Source of the DNA: Geodermatophilus telluris | Lineage (GTDB): Bacteria; Actinomycetota; Actinomycetes; Mycobacteriales; Geodermatophilaceae | Assembly: GCF_900102745.1 (NCBI RefSeq) | Contig: NZ_FMZF01000002.1 | Span: forward strand, 62,001-126,000 | DNA: 64,000 nucleotides | Direction: 5' to 3' | Shown here: piece by piece, positions 44,772 to 53,791 of the stretch | Layout of the letters: each line of letters begins with the position of its first letter | Position numbering within the stretch: position 1 is the stretch's first letter | Notes under the pieces: generated by a model | Told to the model about the DNA's origin: nothing | Seen by the model: only the letters and a program-made list of their open reading frames with translations | Database searches by the model: none | Program-made: the position numbers and the translations under genes

Positions 44772-45712
44772 CCGGGTACCTGCTCCGCCGGGCCGGCCAG
44801 GCCGTCGTCGTCCTGGCCGGCGTGAGCGTCCTGGTCTTCTCCCTCATCCACCTCGTCCGGGGCGACCCGATCCGCCTCGCCCTCGGCACGCGGTTCTCCC
44901 AGGAGACCTACGACGCGCTGCGGGAGCGCAGCGGGCTGGACCTGCCCCTGGTCCAGCAGTACCTCACCTGGGCGGGGCGGGCGCTCACCGGCGACCTGGG
45001 GGTCAGCTTCCGCAGCGGCGAGACGGTCACCTCGCTGATCGCCGAGCGGCTGCCGGCGACGCTGACGCTGGCGCTCGCCTCGCTGGTGGTCGCGCTGGTC
45101 ATCGCGCTGCCGCTGGGGATGCTCTCGGCGCTGCACCCGCGGTCGCTGGTCGACCGGTTGGCCACCGTGGTCAGCCAGTTCGGCATCTCGGTTCCCGACT
45201 TCTGGCTGTCGATCATGCTCATCCTGGTCTTCGCCGGGACGCTGGGCTGGCTGCCCTCGGGCGGCTACGTGGCGCTGACCGAGGACCCGCTGGGGTGGCT
45301 GGAGCGGCTGGTGCTGCCGGCGGTGGCCACCGGGGTGGTGTCCGGGTCGGTGATCACCCGGTTCGTCCGGTCGAGCATGCTCGAGGCGCTGGGCTCCGAC
45401 CACGTGCGGACGGCGCAGGCCAAGGGCGTGCCCACCCGGCAGGTGCTCACCTGGCACGTGCTGCGCAACGCGCTGCTGCCGCTGGTCACGGTCACCGGCG
45501 TGCAGCTGGCCTACCTGCTCTCCGGCGTCGTCGTCGTGGAGATCGTCTTCTCCTGGCCGGGCCTCGGGCAGCTGGCCTACCAGGCGGTGCGCGACCGCGA
45601 CTTCCCGGTGCTGCAGGGCGCCGTCCTGCTCTTCGCCCTGGTCTTCCTCGTCATCAACCTGCTGGTGGACCTGCTCTACAGCCGCATCGACCCGAGGATC
45701 GCCCGCCGATGA
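44768..45712 (+). CDS. ABC importer permease (DppB/GsiC type), probable CTG start
   Basis: A 314-residue inner-membrane permease with six TMs; the EAA loop is EALGSDHVRTAQAKGVPTRQV. N-terminal segment LLRRAGQAVVVLAGVSVLVFSLIHLVRGDP is the standard DppB start. No ATG, GTG or TTG exists in frame near this point: the first in-frame GTG (44822) would cut into TM1. A CTG at 44768 overlapping the SBP stop (CTGA) gives the right N-terminus and matches the 4-nt overlaps of the rest of the operon. Ends in an ATGA overlap with the next permease. Confidence 0.9.
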   Translation: MTGYLLRRAGQAVVVLAGVSVLVFSLIHLVRGDPIRLALGTRFSQETYDALRERSGLDLPLVQQYLTWAGRALTGDLGVSFRSGETVTSLIAERLPATLTLALASLVVALVIALPLGMLSALHPRSLVDRLATVVSQFGISVPDFWLSIMLILVFAGTLGWLPSGGYVALTEDPLGWLERLVLPAVATGVVSGSVITRFVRSSMLEALGSDHVRTAQAKGVPTRQVLTWHVLRNALLPLVTVTGVQLAYLLSGVVVVEIVFSWPGLGQLAYQAVRDRDFPVLQGAVLLFALVFLVINLLVDLLYSRIDPRIARR

Positions 45713-46647
45713 CGCAGCTGCCGACCCCCGGCGCCACCCCGGCCGCCCCGCCGCCGTCCGAGCCCCCGCCGACGGCGGCCCCGCCCCGGCCGCGGTGGCG
45801 GGAGACCCTCGGCCTGCTCGCCCGCAACCCGACCGCCGCCGTCTCCGCCGTCGTCCTGGTGCTCATCGTGCTGATGGCGGTGTTCGACGAGACGCTGGCG
45901 CCCGACGGCCCCAACGAGCAGGACCCGTCGTTGCAGCTGCAGCCGCCGAGCCGGAGCCACCCCTTCGGCACCGACGAGTTCGGCCGCGACATCCTCAGCC
46001 GGGTGGTCCTGGGCGCGGCCACGTCGCTGCGGGTGGGGTTCGCCTCCGTCGCGTTCGCCCTGGTGGTGGGCACGCTGATCGGCCTGCTGGCCGGCTACTA
46101 CGGCCGGTGGGTCGACGACGCGCTGATGCGGCTGATGGACGTGCTGTTCGCCTTCCCCGCGGTGCTGCTGGCCATCGCCATCGTGGCCATCCGCGGCGCC
46201 GGGCCGGCCAACGCGATCCTCGCCATCGGCATCGTCTACGTGCCGATCTTCGCCCGGGTGACCCGCGCCAGCGTGCTCGGCGTGCGGGAGGAGGTGTACG
46301 TGCGCGCCTCGCGGTCGGTGGGCGCCTCGGACTGGCGGCTGATCACCCGGCACGTGCTGCCCAACGCGGCGCCGCCGATCATCGTGCAGACCTCGATCAG
46401 CCTGGCCTTCGCGGTGCTGGCCGAGGCGGCGCTGTCCTTCCTCGGTCTCGGCCCGCGCCGGCCCAACCCGTCGTGGGGGCTCATGCTCGCCGACGGGCGC
46501 GGCTTCATCGACCAGGCCTGGTGGTACACGGTCTTCCCGGGCCTGGCGATCGTGGTCACCGTGCTGTGCTTCAACCTGCTCGGCGACGGCCTGCGCGACG
46601 TCCTCGACCCGCGGCAGCGCACCCTGATGGCCGGCGGTGGGCGGTGA
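45709..46647 (+). CDS. ABC importer permease (DppC/GsiD type)
   Basis: A 312-residue permease. An N-terminal Pro/Ala-rich cytosolic tail (~30 residues) precedes TM1 ([15 protein letters not shown]). The DppC hallmarks [20 protein letters not shown] and the EAA loop [21 protein letters not shown] are present, with ALSFLGLG and [14 protein letters not shown] 45709 overlaps the previous stop (ATGA). It pairs with the DppB-type permease to form the channel. Confidence 0.93.
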   Translation: MTQLPTPGATPAAPPPSEPPPTAAPPRPRWRETLGLLARNPTAAVSAVVLVLIVLMAVFDETLAPDGPNEQDPSLQLQPPSRSHPFGTDEFGRDILSRVVLGAATSLRVGFASVAFALVVGTLIGLLAGYYGRWVDDALMRLMDVLFAFPAVLLAIAIVAIRGAGPANAILAIGIVYVPIFARVTRASVLGVREEVYVRASRSVGASDWRLITRHVLPNAAPPIIVQTSISLAFAVLAEAALSFLGLGPRRPNPSWGLMLADGRGFIDQAWWYTVFPGLAIVVTVLCFNLLGDGLRDVLDPRQRTLMAGGGR

Positions 46648-47642
46648 CGGCGCCCGTGCTGGAGGTCGAGGACCTGCGGGTGGACCTGCGCACCCCGCGG
46701 GGGACGGCGCACGTGGTCAACGGGCTGAGCTACACCGTCGGCGCGGGGGAGACGGTGGCCGTGGTGGGGGAGTCCGGCAGCGGCAAGAGCGTCTCGGTGC
46801 TCGCGCTGCTGGGCCTGCTGCCGGCGCGGACGGCGACGGTCACCGGGCGGGCGCTGCTCGGCGGCGAGGACCTGCTCACCATGTCGCCCGAGCGGCTGCG
46901 GCAGGTCCGCGGTCCCGGCGTCGGCATGGTCTTCCAGGACCCGATGACCTCGCTGAACCCGGTGCTCACCGTGGGCCGGCAGCTCACCGAGGGGCTGCGC
47001 GCGCACGGCTCGCTGTCGCGCGCGGCGGCCCGGGCGCGGGCGGTGGAGCTGCTCGGCGAGGTGGGCCTGCCCGATCCCGGCCGCGCGGTGGACCGCTACC
47101 CGCACGAGCTCTCCGGGGGCATGCGGCAGCGGGTGGTCATCGCGATCGCGCTGGCCAACTCGCCGTCGCTGCTGATCGCCGACGAGGCGACCACCGCCCT
47201 CGACGTCACCGTGCAGGCGCAGATCCTCGACCTGGTCGAGCGGCTGCAGACCGAGCACGGCACCGGCGTCGTCTGGATCACCCACGACCTCGGCGTCGTC
47301 GCCGGCACCGCCGACCGGGTGCTGGTGATGTACGGCGGGCGCTGCGTGGAGGACGGCACGGTCGACGACGTCCTCGAGCGGCCGGAGCACCCCTACACGC
47401 GGGGCCTGCTCGGCGCGCTGCCCGACCTGGCGACCGACGACGACGCCGACCTCGCCACCATCCCCGGCACGCCGCCCCCGCCCACCGACCTGCCGGCCGG
47501 GTGCGTGTTCTGGCCGCGCTGCCCGGTGCGCGGCGACGCCCGCTGCGAGACCGAGCAGCCGCCACTGGCCGTCGTCGGGTCCGCGCGCGCGGACCTGCCG
47601 CACCGGGCGGCCACCTGGTGCGCGGAGGGGGAGGCGTCGTGA
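46644..47642 (+). CDS. ABC importer ATP-binding protein (DppD type)
   Basis: A 332-residue ATPase. Walker [10 protein letters not shown]-loop [12 protein letters not shown], signature LSGGMRQRV, Walker [13 protein letters not shown], switch His in THDLGVV. The C-terminal oligopeptide-transporter extension carries the Cys-rich motif [16 protein letters not shown], an Fe-S or metal-binding feature common to DppD/OppD proteins. GTG 46644 overlaps the previous stop by 4 nt. Confidence 0.94.
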   Translation: MTAPVLEVEDLRVDLRTPRGTAHVVNGLSYTVGAGETVAVVGESGSGKSVSVLALLGLLPARTATVTGRALLGGEDLLTMSPERLRQVRGPGVGMVFQDPMTSLNPVLTVGRQLTEGLRAHGSLSRAAARARAVELLGEVGLPDPGRAVDRYPHELSGGMRQRVVIAIALANSPSLLIADEATTALDVTVQAQILDLVERLQTEHGTGVVWITHDLGVVAGTADRVLVMYGGRCVEDGTVDDVLERPEHPYTRGLLGALPDLATDDDADLATIPGTPPPPTDLPAGCVFWPRCPVRGDARCETEQPPLAVVGSARADLPHRAATWCAEGEAS

Positions 47643-48709
47643 CGTCGACGACGCAGGAGGTGCTGGTCTCCGCGCGGGGCCTGGAGGTGCACTTCCCCAT
47701 CCGCTCGGGCGGGGCGCTGCGCCGCACGACGGGGGTGCTGCGCGCCGTCGACGGCGTGGACCTCGACGTGTACCGCGGCGAGACGCTGGGCCTGGTCGGG
47801 GAGTCCGGCTGCGGGAAGTCGACGCTGGGCAACGCGCTGCTGCGGCTGGTCCCGCCGACCGGCGGCACGGTGGCCTTCGACGGCGCCGACGTCACCGGGA
47901 TGGGCCGCCGCGAGCTGCGGGAGCTGCGCCGGCGCGCGGGGATGGTGTTCCAGGACCCGTTCGCCTCCCTCGACCCGCGGCGCACGGTCGCCCAGACGGT
48001 CGCCGAGCCGCTGGAGGTGCACGGCCTGCACCCGGGGCGGCAGGCGCGGGCCGCCCGGGTGCGCGAGCTGCTCCAGCTGGTCGGGCTCGACCCGGGCGTG
48101 GCCGCCCGCTACCCGCACGAGTTCTCCGGCGGCCAGCGGCAGCGGGTGGGCATCGCCCGGGCGCTGGCCGGTGAGCCGGACTTCCTGGTCTGCGACGAGG
48201 CCATCGCCTCGCTCGACGTCAGCGTGCAGGCCCAGGTGCTCAACCTGCTGCGCCGGCTGCAGCGGCAGCTCGGGCTGACCCTGCTCTTCATCTCGCACGA
48301 CCTGTCGGCGGTGCGGCACGTGTCCGACCGGATCGCGGTCATGTACCTGGGCCGGGTGGTCGAGGTGGGGCCCGCGGCCGCGGTCGCCGCCGAGCCGCAG
48401 ATGCCCTACACCCGGGCGCTGCTGTCGGCGGTGCCGCTGCCGCACCCGCGGCTGGAGCGCTCCCGGCAGCGGATCGTGCTGCGCGGCGACGTCCCCTCGC
48501 CGTCCCGGGTGCCCAGCGGCTGCCGGTTCCGGACCCGCTGCCCCGACGTCTTCGAGCCCTGCCCCGACGTCGACCCGGCGCTGCAGCCGGTCGGCTCCGC
48601 GCCGGGACACGTCGCCGCCTGCCACCTGCACGGGGTGGTGGGCACGCCGGTCGAGCGCGAGCGACCCGACGCGCCGGTGGACGCCGGCGACCCGGCCGCC
48701 CGCCGCTGA
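47639..48709 (+). CDS. ABC importer ATP-binding protein (DppF type)
   Basis: A 356-residue ATPase. It opens with [26 protein letters not shown], typical of DppF/OppF. Walker [22 protein letters not shown], signature FSGGQRQRV, Walker [13 protein letters not shown], switch SHDLSAV. The C-terminal Cys cluster [16 protein letters not shown] is present. GTG 47639 overlaps the previous stop (GTGA). Last gene of the importer operon; no clear hairpin terminator follows. Confidence 0.94.
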   Translation: MTSTTQEVLVSARGLEVHFPIRSGGALRRTTGVLRAVDGVDLDVYRGETLGLVGESGCGKSTLGNALLRLVPPTGGTVAFDGADVTGMGRRELRELRRRAGMVFQDPFASLDPRRTVAQTVAEPLEVHGLHPGRQARAARVRELLQLVGLDPGVAARYPHEFSGGQRQRVGIARALAGEPDFLVCDEAIASLDVSVQAQVLNLLRRLQRQLGLTLLFISHDLSAVRHVSDRIAVMYLGRVVEVGPAAAVAAEPQMPYTRALLSAVPLPHPRLERSRQRIVLRGDVPSPSRVPSGCRFRTRCPDVFEPCPDVDPALQPVGSAPGHVAACHLHGVVGTPVERERPDAPVDAGDPAARR

Positions 48710-48796
48710 CTCCGGGGTGACCTGCTGGGTCCGTCGGGCAATGAGCCATCGAGCGGGGTGTGATCGTGTCGGCGCTGACGAGCGGATGAAGACGAT

Positions 48797-48802
48797 TACG
48801 CT
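48797..48802 (+). promoter_or_regulatory. -10 box of leaderless promoter
   Basis: TACGCT is followed after 7 nt by GTG 48810. Confidence 0.45.
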
Positions 48803-48809
48803 GCGCTGA

Positions 48810-49493
48810 GTGACGACCACGGAAGGTGCTGTCTCGGGGGATCGCTCGGCACGCGGAAGCAGCAGAGCGAGGAGAGTCTGGGTCCGGGTCGTCGCCGCGT
48901 CCCAGATGCTCGGCGCTCTGCTCACTCTGGTCGTGGGTGCAGGTCTGTTCACGGCCCTGTACACCGAGAAATCGGCTGACAACCGCTCCCAAGCCGAGTT
49001 CCTCCGGAACGAGCGCATCGAGGCGTACGCGCAGTACCTGGCTGCCGCCGAGGAGGCGTACGACGCCCTGCGCTACTTCCTGCCCGACAGCGTGGAGACG
49101 GGGACCGACGTCCTGTCCACCATCACTCCACCGCCCACGGAGATGGCGCGAATCGACGAACTCCGTGATGCCGAGCAAGAGGCTCTAGGGCGAGTGCGCC
49201 TGCTGGCACACGACTGGAGCGACGAAACGGGCGCAGGGCCCTCGCGTTCTGCTGACGCCGTGTCGCAGGCGATCCTGTCCGGCATCAGGTGGTTCGACTT
49301 CGTGGCCGAGTGTCGGAGTGACCCCGCCCGGGACGAGGACTGCGACGGCGCGGACGTTGCCACCTCACCGGCGCCTGGGTCCTCGGCTGATGGGGCGAGC
49401 GAGAGCCGCGTGGCCTTCCTGTCCTACGACGCGGCGAGGGGCCGGTTCACCGCGGCAGCACGGGATGAACTCGAGGTGACGGCGTCCGACTAG
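48810..49493 (+). CDS. Low-GC membrane-anchored hypothetical protein
   Basis: Not recognised. 227 residues: a basic N-terminus (~1-25), one TM helix (~28-50, MLGALLTLVVGAGLFTALY), then a long Glu/Ala-rich helical ectodomain or cytosolic domain (NRSQAEFLRNERIEAYAQYLAAAEEAYDALRYF in substance) likely to form a coiled coil. Two Cys (CRSDPARDEDC) flank an acidic loop near the C-terminus. GC is ~60-63 % against ~76 % in neighbours, which suggests recent acquisition. The GTG start is supported by a TACGCT box at leaderless spacing. Stand-alone between the importer operon and a convergent helicase gene. Confidence 0.75.
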   Translation: MTTTEGAVSGDRSARGSSRARRVWVRVVAASQMLGALLTLVVGAGLFTALYTEKSADNRSQAEFLRNERIEAYAQYLAAAEEAYDALRYFLPDSVETGTDVLSTITPPPTEMARIDELRDAEQEALGRVRLLAHDWSDETGAGPSRSADAVSQAILSGIRWFDFVAECRSDPARDEDCDGADVATSPAPGSSADGASESRVAFLSYDAARGRFTAAARDELEVTASD

Positions 49494-49595
49494 CGTCACC
49501 GCGATGGGTCCCGCCTCGGTCGAGGCGCCACCCACGACCCCGGGCCGCCGGAGACCCGCGGCTGGTCCGCCCGGCCACCCGCCGCTGGCGCCGGG

Positions 49596-51257
49596 TCAGG
49601 CCCGGCCGCTGCGGGTGGGCCGGCGGCCCTGGCGCGACCCGGACCGGGGAGCCCGCCGTCCGTCCCGCCCGCCGGGGCGCGGGTGCCCGTCCCGGGCCCG
49701 GCCGCGGGGCGCGCTGCACGGGCGGCAGGTGGAGAACCACGGGGCGATCGGCGTCCCGCACTCGGCGCAGGCCGACGACCGGCTGACCGCGATGGCGTCG
49801 GGCAGCATCTCGCTGATCGCCTCGGCGCACTCCTCCTCGACCCAGGACGCGTCGTCGGGGTCCAGGCCGGCGACGCCGGGGAACTGGCGCAGCAGCATCT
49901 GCGCGTCGCGGGCGGCCGCCGCGGCCTGCTCGTAGTCCTCGACCGAGCCGCCGACCGGCACGTCGGGCAGCACGAGCTCCGGGGCGACGGGCAGCCCGGC
50001 CGCGTGCCGCAGCGCGGCCCGGGCCAGCACCAGCCAGCGGGTGCGCCGGGGCGGGTTGTAGTCGATGGCCAGGGTGACCAGCCGCCAGACGGTGTGCAGG
50101 TCGCCGACGGCGCCGAGCGGTCCGCGCAGCAGCGGCAGCAGCGCCTGCACCCGCAGCACCAGGCCGGTGACGTCGTCCGGCGCCATCGCCTCGTCGCGGG
50201 TGGCCGCGCGCGCCCAGGCCTGCCAGCGGACCAGCGCCTCGGGCAGGTCGGCCGCCTCCCGCGCGCCGAGGTCGGCCAGCTCCGGCCGCAGCCGCGGCGC
50301 GCGGCGGGGCAGGTCGCTGGCGCGGTCGCCGCGGGCGACCTCGGCACCGAGGGACACCAGCGCCACCGACGGCTTCAGGCCGCGCACCCCGGTGAGGACG
50401 CCGACCGTGCCGTGTCCGGTCAGGCCGTAGCGGCCGGCCCGACCGGCGATCTGCGCGGCCTCCCAGCTGCGCAGCGGCCGCAGCTCCGTGCCGTCGAACT
50501 TGGTGGTCTCGGCGAACAGCACGGTGGCGGCCGGGACGTTGATGCCGTGGCCGATGACGTCGGTGGTGACCAGGACGTCGAGCTCCCCGGTGGTGAACCG
50601 CTCGATGACCTCGCGCCGGGTCGCCGGGGGCAGCGCGCCGTAGAGGACGCCGACCCGGCCCGGCCGGTGCCGGTCGAGCTCGGCGGCGACGGCGTAGACG
50701 GTCTTGCGGGAGAAGGCAACGACGAGCGTCTGCGGCCGGACGCCGGTGGTGCGCACCGGCGCGCGCAGCACGTCGAGCCGGGACAGCCGCTGGTGGTGGA
50801 CGACGTCGACCGAGCGGGCGTCGTCGACCAGCGGTGCGAGCAGCGGGTGCGCCTCGGCGGCGGAGACGAGGTGCATCTCGCGGAACTCGCCGGTCAGCAG
50901 CAGCCGCGCCCAGTGGTGGCCGCGCTCGGGGTCGGCCACCCAGTGCGACTCGTCGAGGACCAGCAGCTCACCGCGCAGCGGCGCCTTCTCCACGGTGCAG
51001 CAGACGACCGGCGCGTGCGGGTCGACCTCCTCCTCGCCGGTGGACAGCCCGACCGTGCCCGCGGGCAGCAGTGCGGAGAGCTTGGCGTAGGCCTCGTGCG
51101 CGAGCTGGCGCAGCGGCGCGGCGTAGACGCCCGAGGCGGTGGCGGCCAGCGCCTGCAGCGACTCGTACGTCTTGCCGGAGTTCGTCGGGCCGAGGTGGAA
51201 GACCACGCGCTCGGGCGGCGTGCTGCGGACGGGCAGCTCCGGGGCGGCGCCCTCCAC
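49596..51257 (-). CDS. SUV3-like DEAD-type RNA helicase (start may be further upstream)
   Basis: A 553-residue (or longer) superfamily 2 helicase. Motif I GPTNSGKT with FHLGPTNSGKTYESLQAL is the SUV3 signature; motif II is DESH, motif III SAAEAH, motif VI QIAGRAGRYG. The C-terminus has a zinc ribbon CAECGTP...CRPC followed by a basic tail. It may unwind RNA in degradation, but the partner is unknown. GTG 51257 is the first ordinary start, yet the frame stays open upstream with coding-like sequence (LPETVLPPST... ADERPATSPDRAAE). A CTG at 51395 has GAAGGA 5 nt upstream and is a likely true start (+46 residues). Confidence 0.85.
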   Translation of the reverse strand: MEGAAPELPVRSTPPERVVFHLGPTNSGKTYESLQALAATASGVYAAPLRQLAHEAYAKLSALLPAGTVGLSTGEEEVDPHAPVVCCTVEKAPLRGELLVLDESHWVADPERGHHWARLLLTGEFREMHLVSAAEAHPLLAPLVDDARSVDVVHHQRLSRLDVLRAPVRTTGVRPQTLVVAFSRKTVYAVAAELDRHRPGRVGVLYGALPPATRREVIERFTTGELDVLVTTDVIGHGINVPAATVLFAETTKFDGTELRPLRSWEAAQIAGRAGRYGLTGHGTVGVLTGVRGLKPSVALVSLGAEVARGDRASDLPRRAPRLRPELADLGAREAADLPEALVRWQAWARAATRDEAMAPDDVTGLVLRVQALLPLLRGPLGAVGDLHTVWRLVTLAIDYNPPRRTRWLVLARAALRHAAGLPVAPELVLPDVPVGGSVEDYEQAAAAARDAQMLLRQFPGVAGLDPDDASWVEEECAEAISEMLPDAIAVSRSSACAECGTPIAPWFSTCRPCSAPRGRARDGHPRPGGRDGRRAPRSGSRQGRRPTRSGRA

Positions 51258-51504
51258 CCACGACTGCTGGGCCCGGCGCTCCTCGCGGGCGGCCTCGCGC
51301 TCGGCGGCGCGGTCGGGGCTGGTCGCCGGGCGCTCGTCGGCGGGCAGCCGCCGGCGGCGGCGGGCGGTGGACGGCGGGAGGACGGTCTCGGGCAGGGGGT
51401 GTCCTTCGGTCGGCGTGCGGGCAGGAGGTCGACACGAGGAGCTCGCGGACCCTTCCCTGCCCCGAACACCGGCCGGGCCCGGTTCATGCCCGTCGCCGGG
51501 ACGC

Positions 51505-51540
51505 GGACGGGCCGGGCAGCCGCGGCTGCCCGGCCCGTCC
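51505..51540 (-). terminator. Perfect palindromic hairpin terminator
   Basis: An 18-bp perfect palindrome (GGACGGGCCGGGCAGCCG and its complement, no spacer) just after the minus-strand DUF2382 gene stop at 51554. Confidence 0.75.
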
Positions 51541-51553
51541 GGGACGGCGTGGC

Positions 51554-52396
51554 TCAGCGCCGGCGGTCGACCCCGTCGGTGTCGACGTCGATCTGCTCCT
51601 TGCGGACCTCGCCGCTCACGGTCTCCTGACCGGTGACCGTCTCGGTGTCCAGGCGCACGCGCTCGACCGGCGTGGCCTCCGTGGAGACGACGGGACGCTC
51701 GGCGTGCAGCGTGACCTCGTGCTCCTCCTCGGAGATGGTCGGGCCGTCGAGGGCGTTGCCCACGTTGGCGTCGGTGATCGGCTCGCGCTCGACCCGCACC
51801 TCCTCGTGCGCCACGGGCACGGTCGCCGTCTCGCGCTCGGTGGTGACGTACTTGCGCAGCCGGGCGCGGCCGGCCTCGACCCGCTGCGTGCCCACCTCGA
51901 GGTGCTCCTCGGACCGGGTCATGGCGTTGTCGGTGGTGGGGCCGGAGGTGTCGTGGCCGACGGTGCCGGCGCGGTTCTCCAGCCGGTCCGGGACGCCGTC
52001 GCCGTCGCGGTCGGTGCGGGTGCCCGCGGTGCCGGCCGCCGCCTGCGTGGTGGTCTGCGTGGTGGTCTGGGTGGTCTGCGTGCCGGTGCCCAGGCCGTAG
52101 TAGCGGTAGAGCTCCTGCTCCTCCTGCGGGGACAGGTGGCCGTCGGTGTCGATCTTCGGGGCGTCCTTGACCCGGGCCTTCTCGTAGGGGAACCGGACGC
52201 TGTCGCCGGACACCTCAGCCTGCGCCAGCGGGACGAACGTCTCCTTGGTGCCGAACAGGCCGGTGTGCACCGTCGCCCACTCGGGGCGGCCGGTCTCGTC
52301 GTCGAGGTAGACCTCGCCGATCTTGCCCAGCTTGTCGCCGTCGCGGTCGACGGCGGTGGTGCCGATGACCTGCTGGATCTGCTGCTCGGTGATCAC
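51554..52396 (-). CDS. PRC-barrel + DUF2382 stress protein
   Basis: A 280-residue protein. Residues ~1-85 are a PRC-barrel (VDRDGDKLGKIGEVYLDDETGRPEW). A Thr/Gln-rich linker (TQTTQTTTQTTTQ) and a Ca-loop-like DRDGDGVPDRLE follow, then DUF2382 (~165-280: EEHLEVGTQRVEAGRARLRKYVTTE, PVAHEEVRVEREPI). The same modules make up stress-linked proteins of Deinococcus and Geodermatophilaceae, but the molecular role is unknown. GTG 52396 follows GAGGAG by 6 nt. A symmetric site lies 97 nt upstream, between this gene and a divergent TetR gene. Confidence 0.9.
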   Translation of the reverse strand: MITEQQIQQVIGTTAVDRDGDKLGKIGEVYLDDETGRPEWATVHTGLFGTKETFVPLAQAEVSGDSVRFPYEKARVKDAPKIDTDGHLSPQEEQELYRYYGLGTGTQTTQTTTQTTTQAAAGTAGTRTDRDGDGVPDRLENRAGTVGHDTSGPTTDNAMTRSEEHLEVGTQRVEAGRARLRKYVTTERETATVPVAHEEVRVEREPITDANVGNALDGPTISEEEHEVTLHAERPVVSTEATPVERVRLDTETVTGQETVSGEVRKEQIDVDTDGVDRRR

Positions 52397-52492
52397 ACGT
52401 GCTCCTCGGGGTCGGGCGCGGGGGTGCGCGCACGGTGCTCTGGTGCGCGTCGACCTGCCCCCGGCGGGGGCGGCGGCTCTCTGGGTGCCCAC

Positions 52493-52511
52493 GTGTTTAC
52501 GACGTAAACAC
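52493..52511. promoter_or_regulatory. Probable TetR operator
   Basis: GTGTTTAC-gac-GTAAACAC is a perfect 8-bp inverted repeat with a 3-nt spacer in the region between the divergent DUF2382 and TetR genes. It is AT-rich against a ~76 % GC background. Confidence 0.7.
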
Positions 52512-52614
52512 AGCTCCTGTCGTGGGCGGCCTCACCGCCGGCTCCCGCCCCGCTACCCAGCCGCGGCGGGGAGGATGCGGGGAGTGCGGTCCGCGCACGG
52601 GAGGGGAGGTCCGC

Positions 52615-53379
52615 GTGGTCGACGACGCGCAGGACCCGGACACGCCGGAGGCGCGCGGTGGGGCGGCCGCCACCATCCCGACCGCACCGCCGGGCGCGGG
52701 GCGCCGTCCGCTCGACCGGCGGCAGGTGCTCGGAGCGGCGATCTCCTTCATCGACGAGCACGGCATCGACGCGCTCACCATGCGCCGGCTCGGCGGCCAC
52801 CTCGGCGTCGAGGGGATGGCGCTCTACCGCCACGTGCGCAGCCGCGAGGGCCTGCTCGACGGCGTCGTGGAGACCGTGGTCGACGAGCTCTACGGCGACC
52901 CGGACGTGTTCCTCGAGCCCCGGCACGGCTGGCAGGACTACCTGCAGCGGCTCGCGCACGGGGTCCGGCGGATCGCGCTGGCCCACCCGGCGGTGTTCCC
53001 GCTGGTGGCCACCCGCCCGCCGGCGGCACCCTGGGTGCGGCCGCCGCTGCGCAGCCTGCGCTGGGTCGAGTCGTTCCTCGACGCGCTGACCGGCAGCGGC
53101 TTCTCCGACGAGGCCGCCGTCGCCGCCTACCGGGCCTACACCGGCTTCCTCCTCGGGCACCTGCTGCTCGAGGTCTCCGCCCGAGGCGTGCCGATCAGCT
53201 CGCACGACGAGGAGTCCGACGCCGCGCCCCCGCCGCCCGGGGCGCTCGACGGCTACCCGCACGTCCGCCGGCTGGAGCCGCTGCTGTCGGAGGACGAGTC
53301 GGCGGCGGAGTTCGAGGAGGCCCTCGAGGAGCTGCTCGAACGGCTGGAGCGGATCCTCCGCGAGTCCCGCCGCGGCTGA
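52615..53379 (+). CDS. TetR-family regulator with TetR_C domain
   Basis: A 254-residue TetR protein. The helix-turn-helix is ALTMRRLGGHLGVEGMALYRHVRSREGLLDGV at ~50-85; the C-terminal half matches the TetR_C ligand-binding fold (RRIALAHPAVFPLVATRP, AYRAYTGFLLGHLLLE). A long acidic N-terminal extension of ~35 residues precedes the domain. GTG 52615 has GAGGGGAGG upstream. The perfect palindrome at 52493-52511 is its likely operator, controlling itself and perhaps the divergent PRC/DUF2382 gene. Confidence 0.9.
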   Translation: MVDDAQDPDTPEARGGAAATIPTAPPGAGRRPLDRRQVLGAAISFIDEHGIDALTMRRLGGHLGVEGMALYRHVRSREGLLDGVVETVVDELYGDPDVFLEPRHGWQDYLQRLAHGVRRIALAHPAVFPLVATRPPAAPWVRPPLRSLRWVESFLDALTGSGFSDEAAVAAYRAYTGFLLGHLLLEVSARGVPISSHDEESDAAPPPPGALDGYPHVRRLEPLLSEDESAAEFEEALEELLERLERILRESRRG

Positions 53380-53398
53380 CTCCCGGCGGACGACGCCC

Positions 53399-53451
53399 GG
53401 TGTCGACCTGCTGCGGTCCCCGGCGGGCGGAGACCGCAGCAGGTCGACACC
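53399..53451 (+). terminator. Hairpin terminator after tetR gene
   Basis: GGTGTCGACCTGCTGCGGTC and its perfect 20-bp complement are separated by a 13-nt loop, starting 19 nt after the TetR stop. Confidence 0.8.
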
Positions 53452-53502
53452 GCGCCCGTGGCCGCGGCCCGGGCGCGGCGCCGGGATAGCCTCGACCGGC
53501 CA

Positions 53503-53587
53503 GGAGGGCTCGCCTAGTGGCCGATGGCGGCGGTCTTGAAAACCGCTACGGGGCAACCCGTCGTGGGTTCGAATCCCACGCCCTCCG
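53503..53587 (+). tRNA. tRNA-Ser (anticodon UGA)
   Basis: An 85-nt cloverleaf: acceptor GGAGGGC/GCCCTCC, anticodon stem GCGGT/ACCGC around loop CTTGAAA (anticodon TGA), class II variable arm ACGGG-GCAA-CCCGT and T-arm GTGGG-TTCGAAT-CCCAC. No encoded CCA. A TAGCCT box lies 10 nt upstream. Confidence 0.96.
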
Positions 53588-53791
53588 CTCGTGCTCAGCA
53601 GTCCCGCCCGACTCGTGGGTCGGCGGCAGGCTCGTGCCCGCGACGACGGTGCTGTCGCCGCACGTCGAGATCCGGTATCACTCGGCCGGGTGGGCGCCTC
53701 CGAGTAGGGCTGGGTCCGGCGGGGACAGGTGACATCGCCGCCAGATCCGCCGCACCGCCTCGGACACGTGTCGAGCACAAGGACATCGGCG

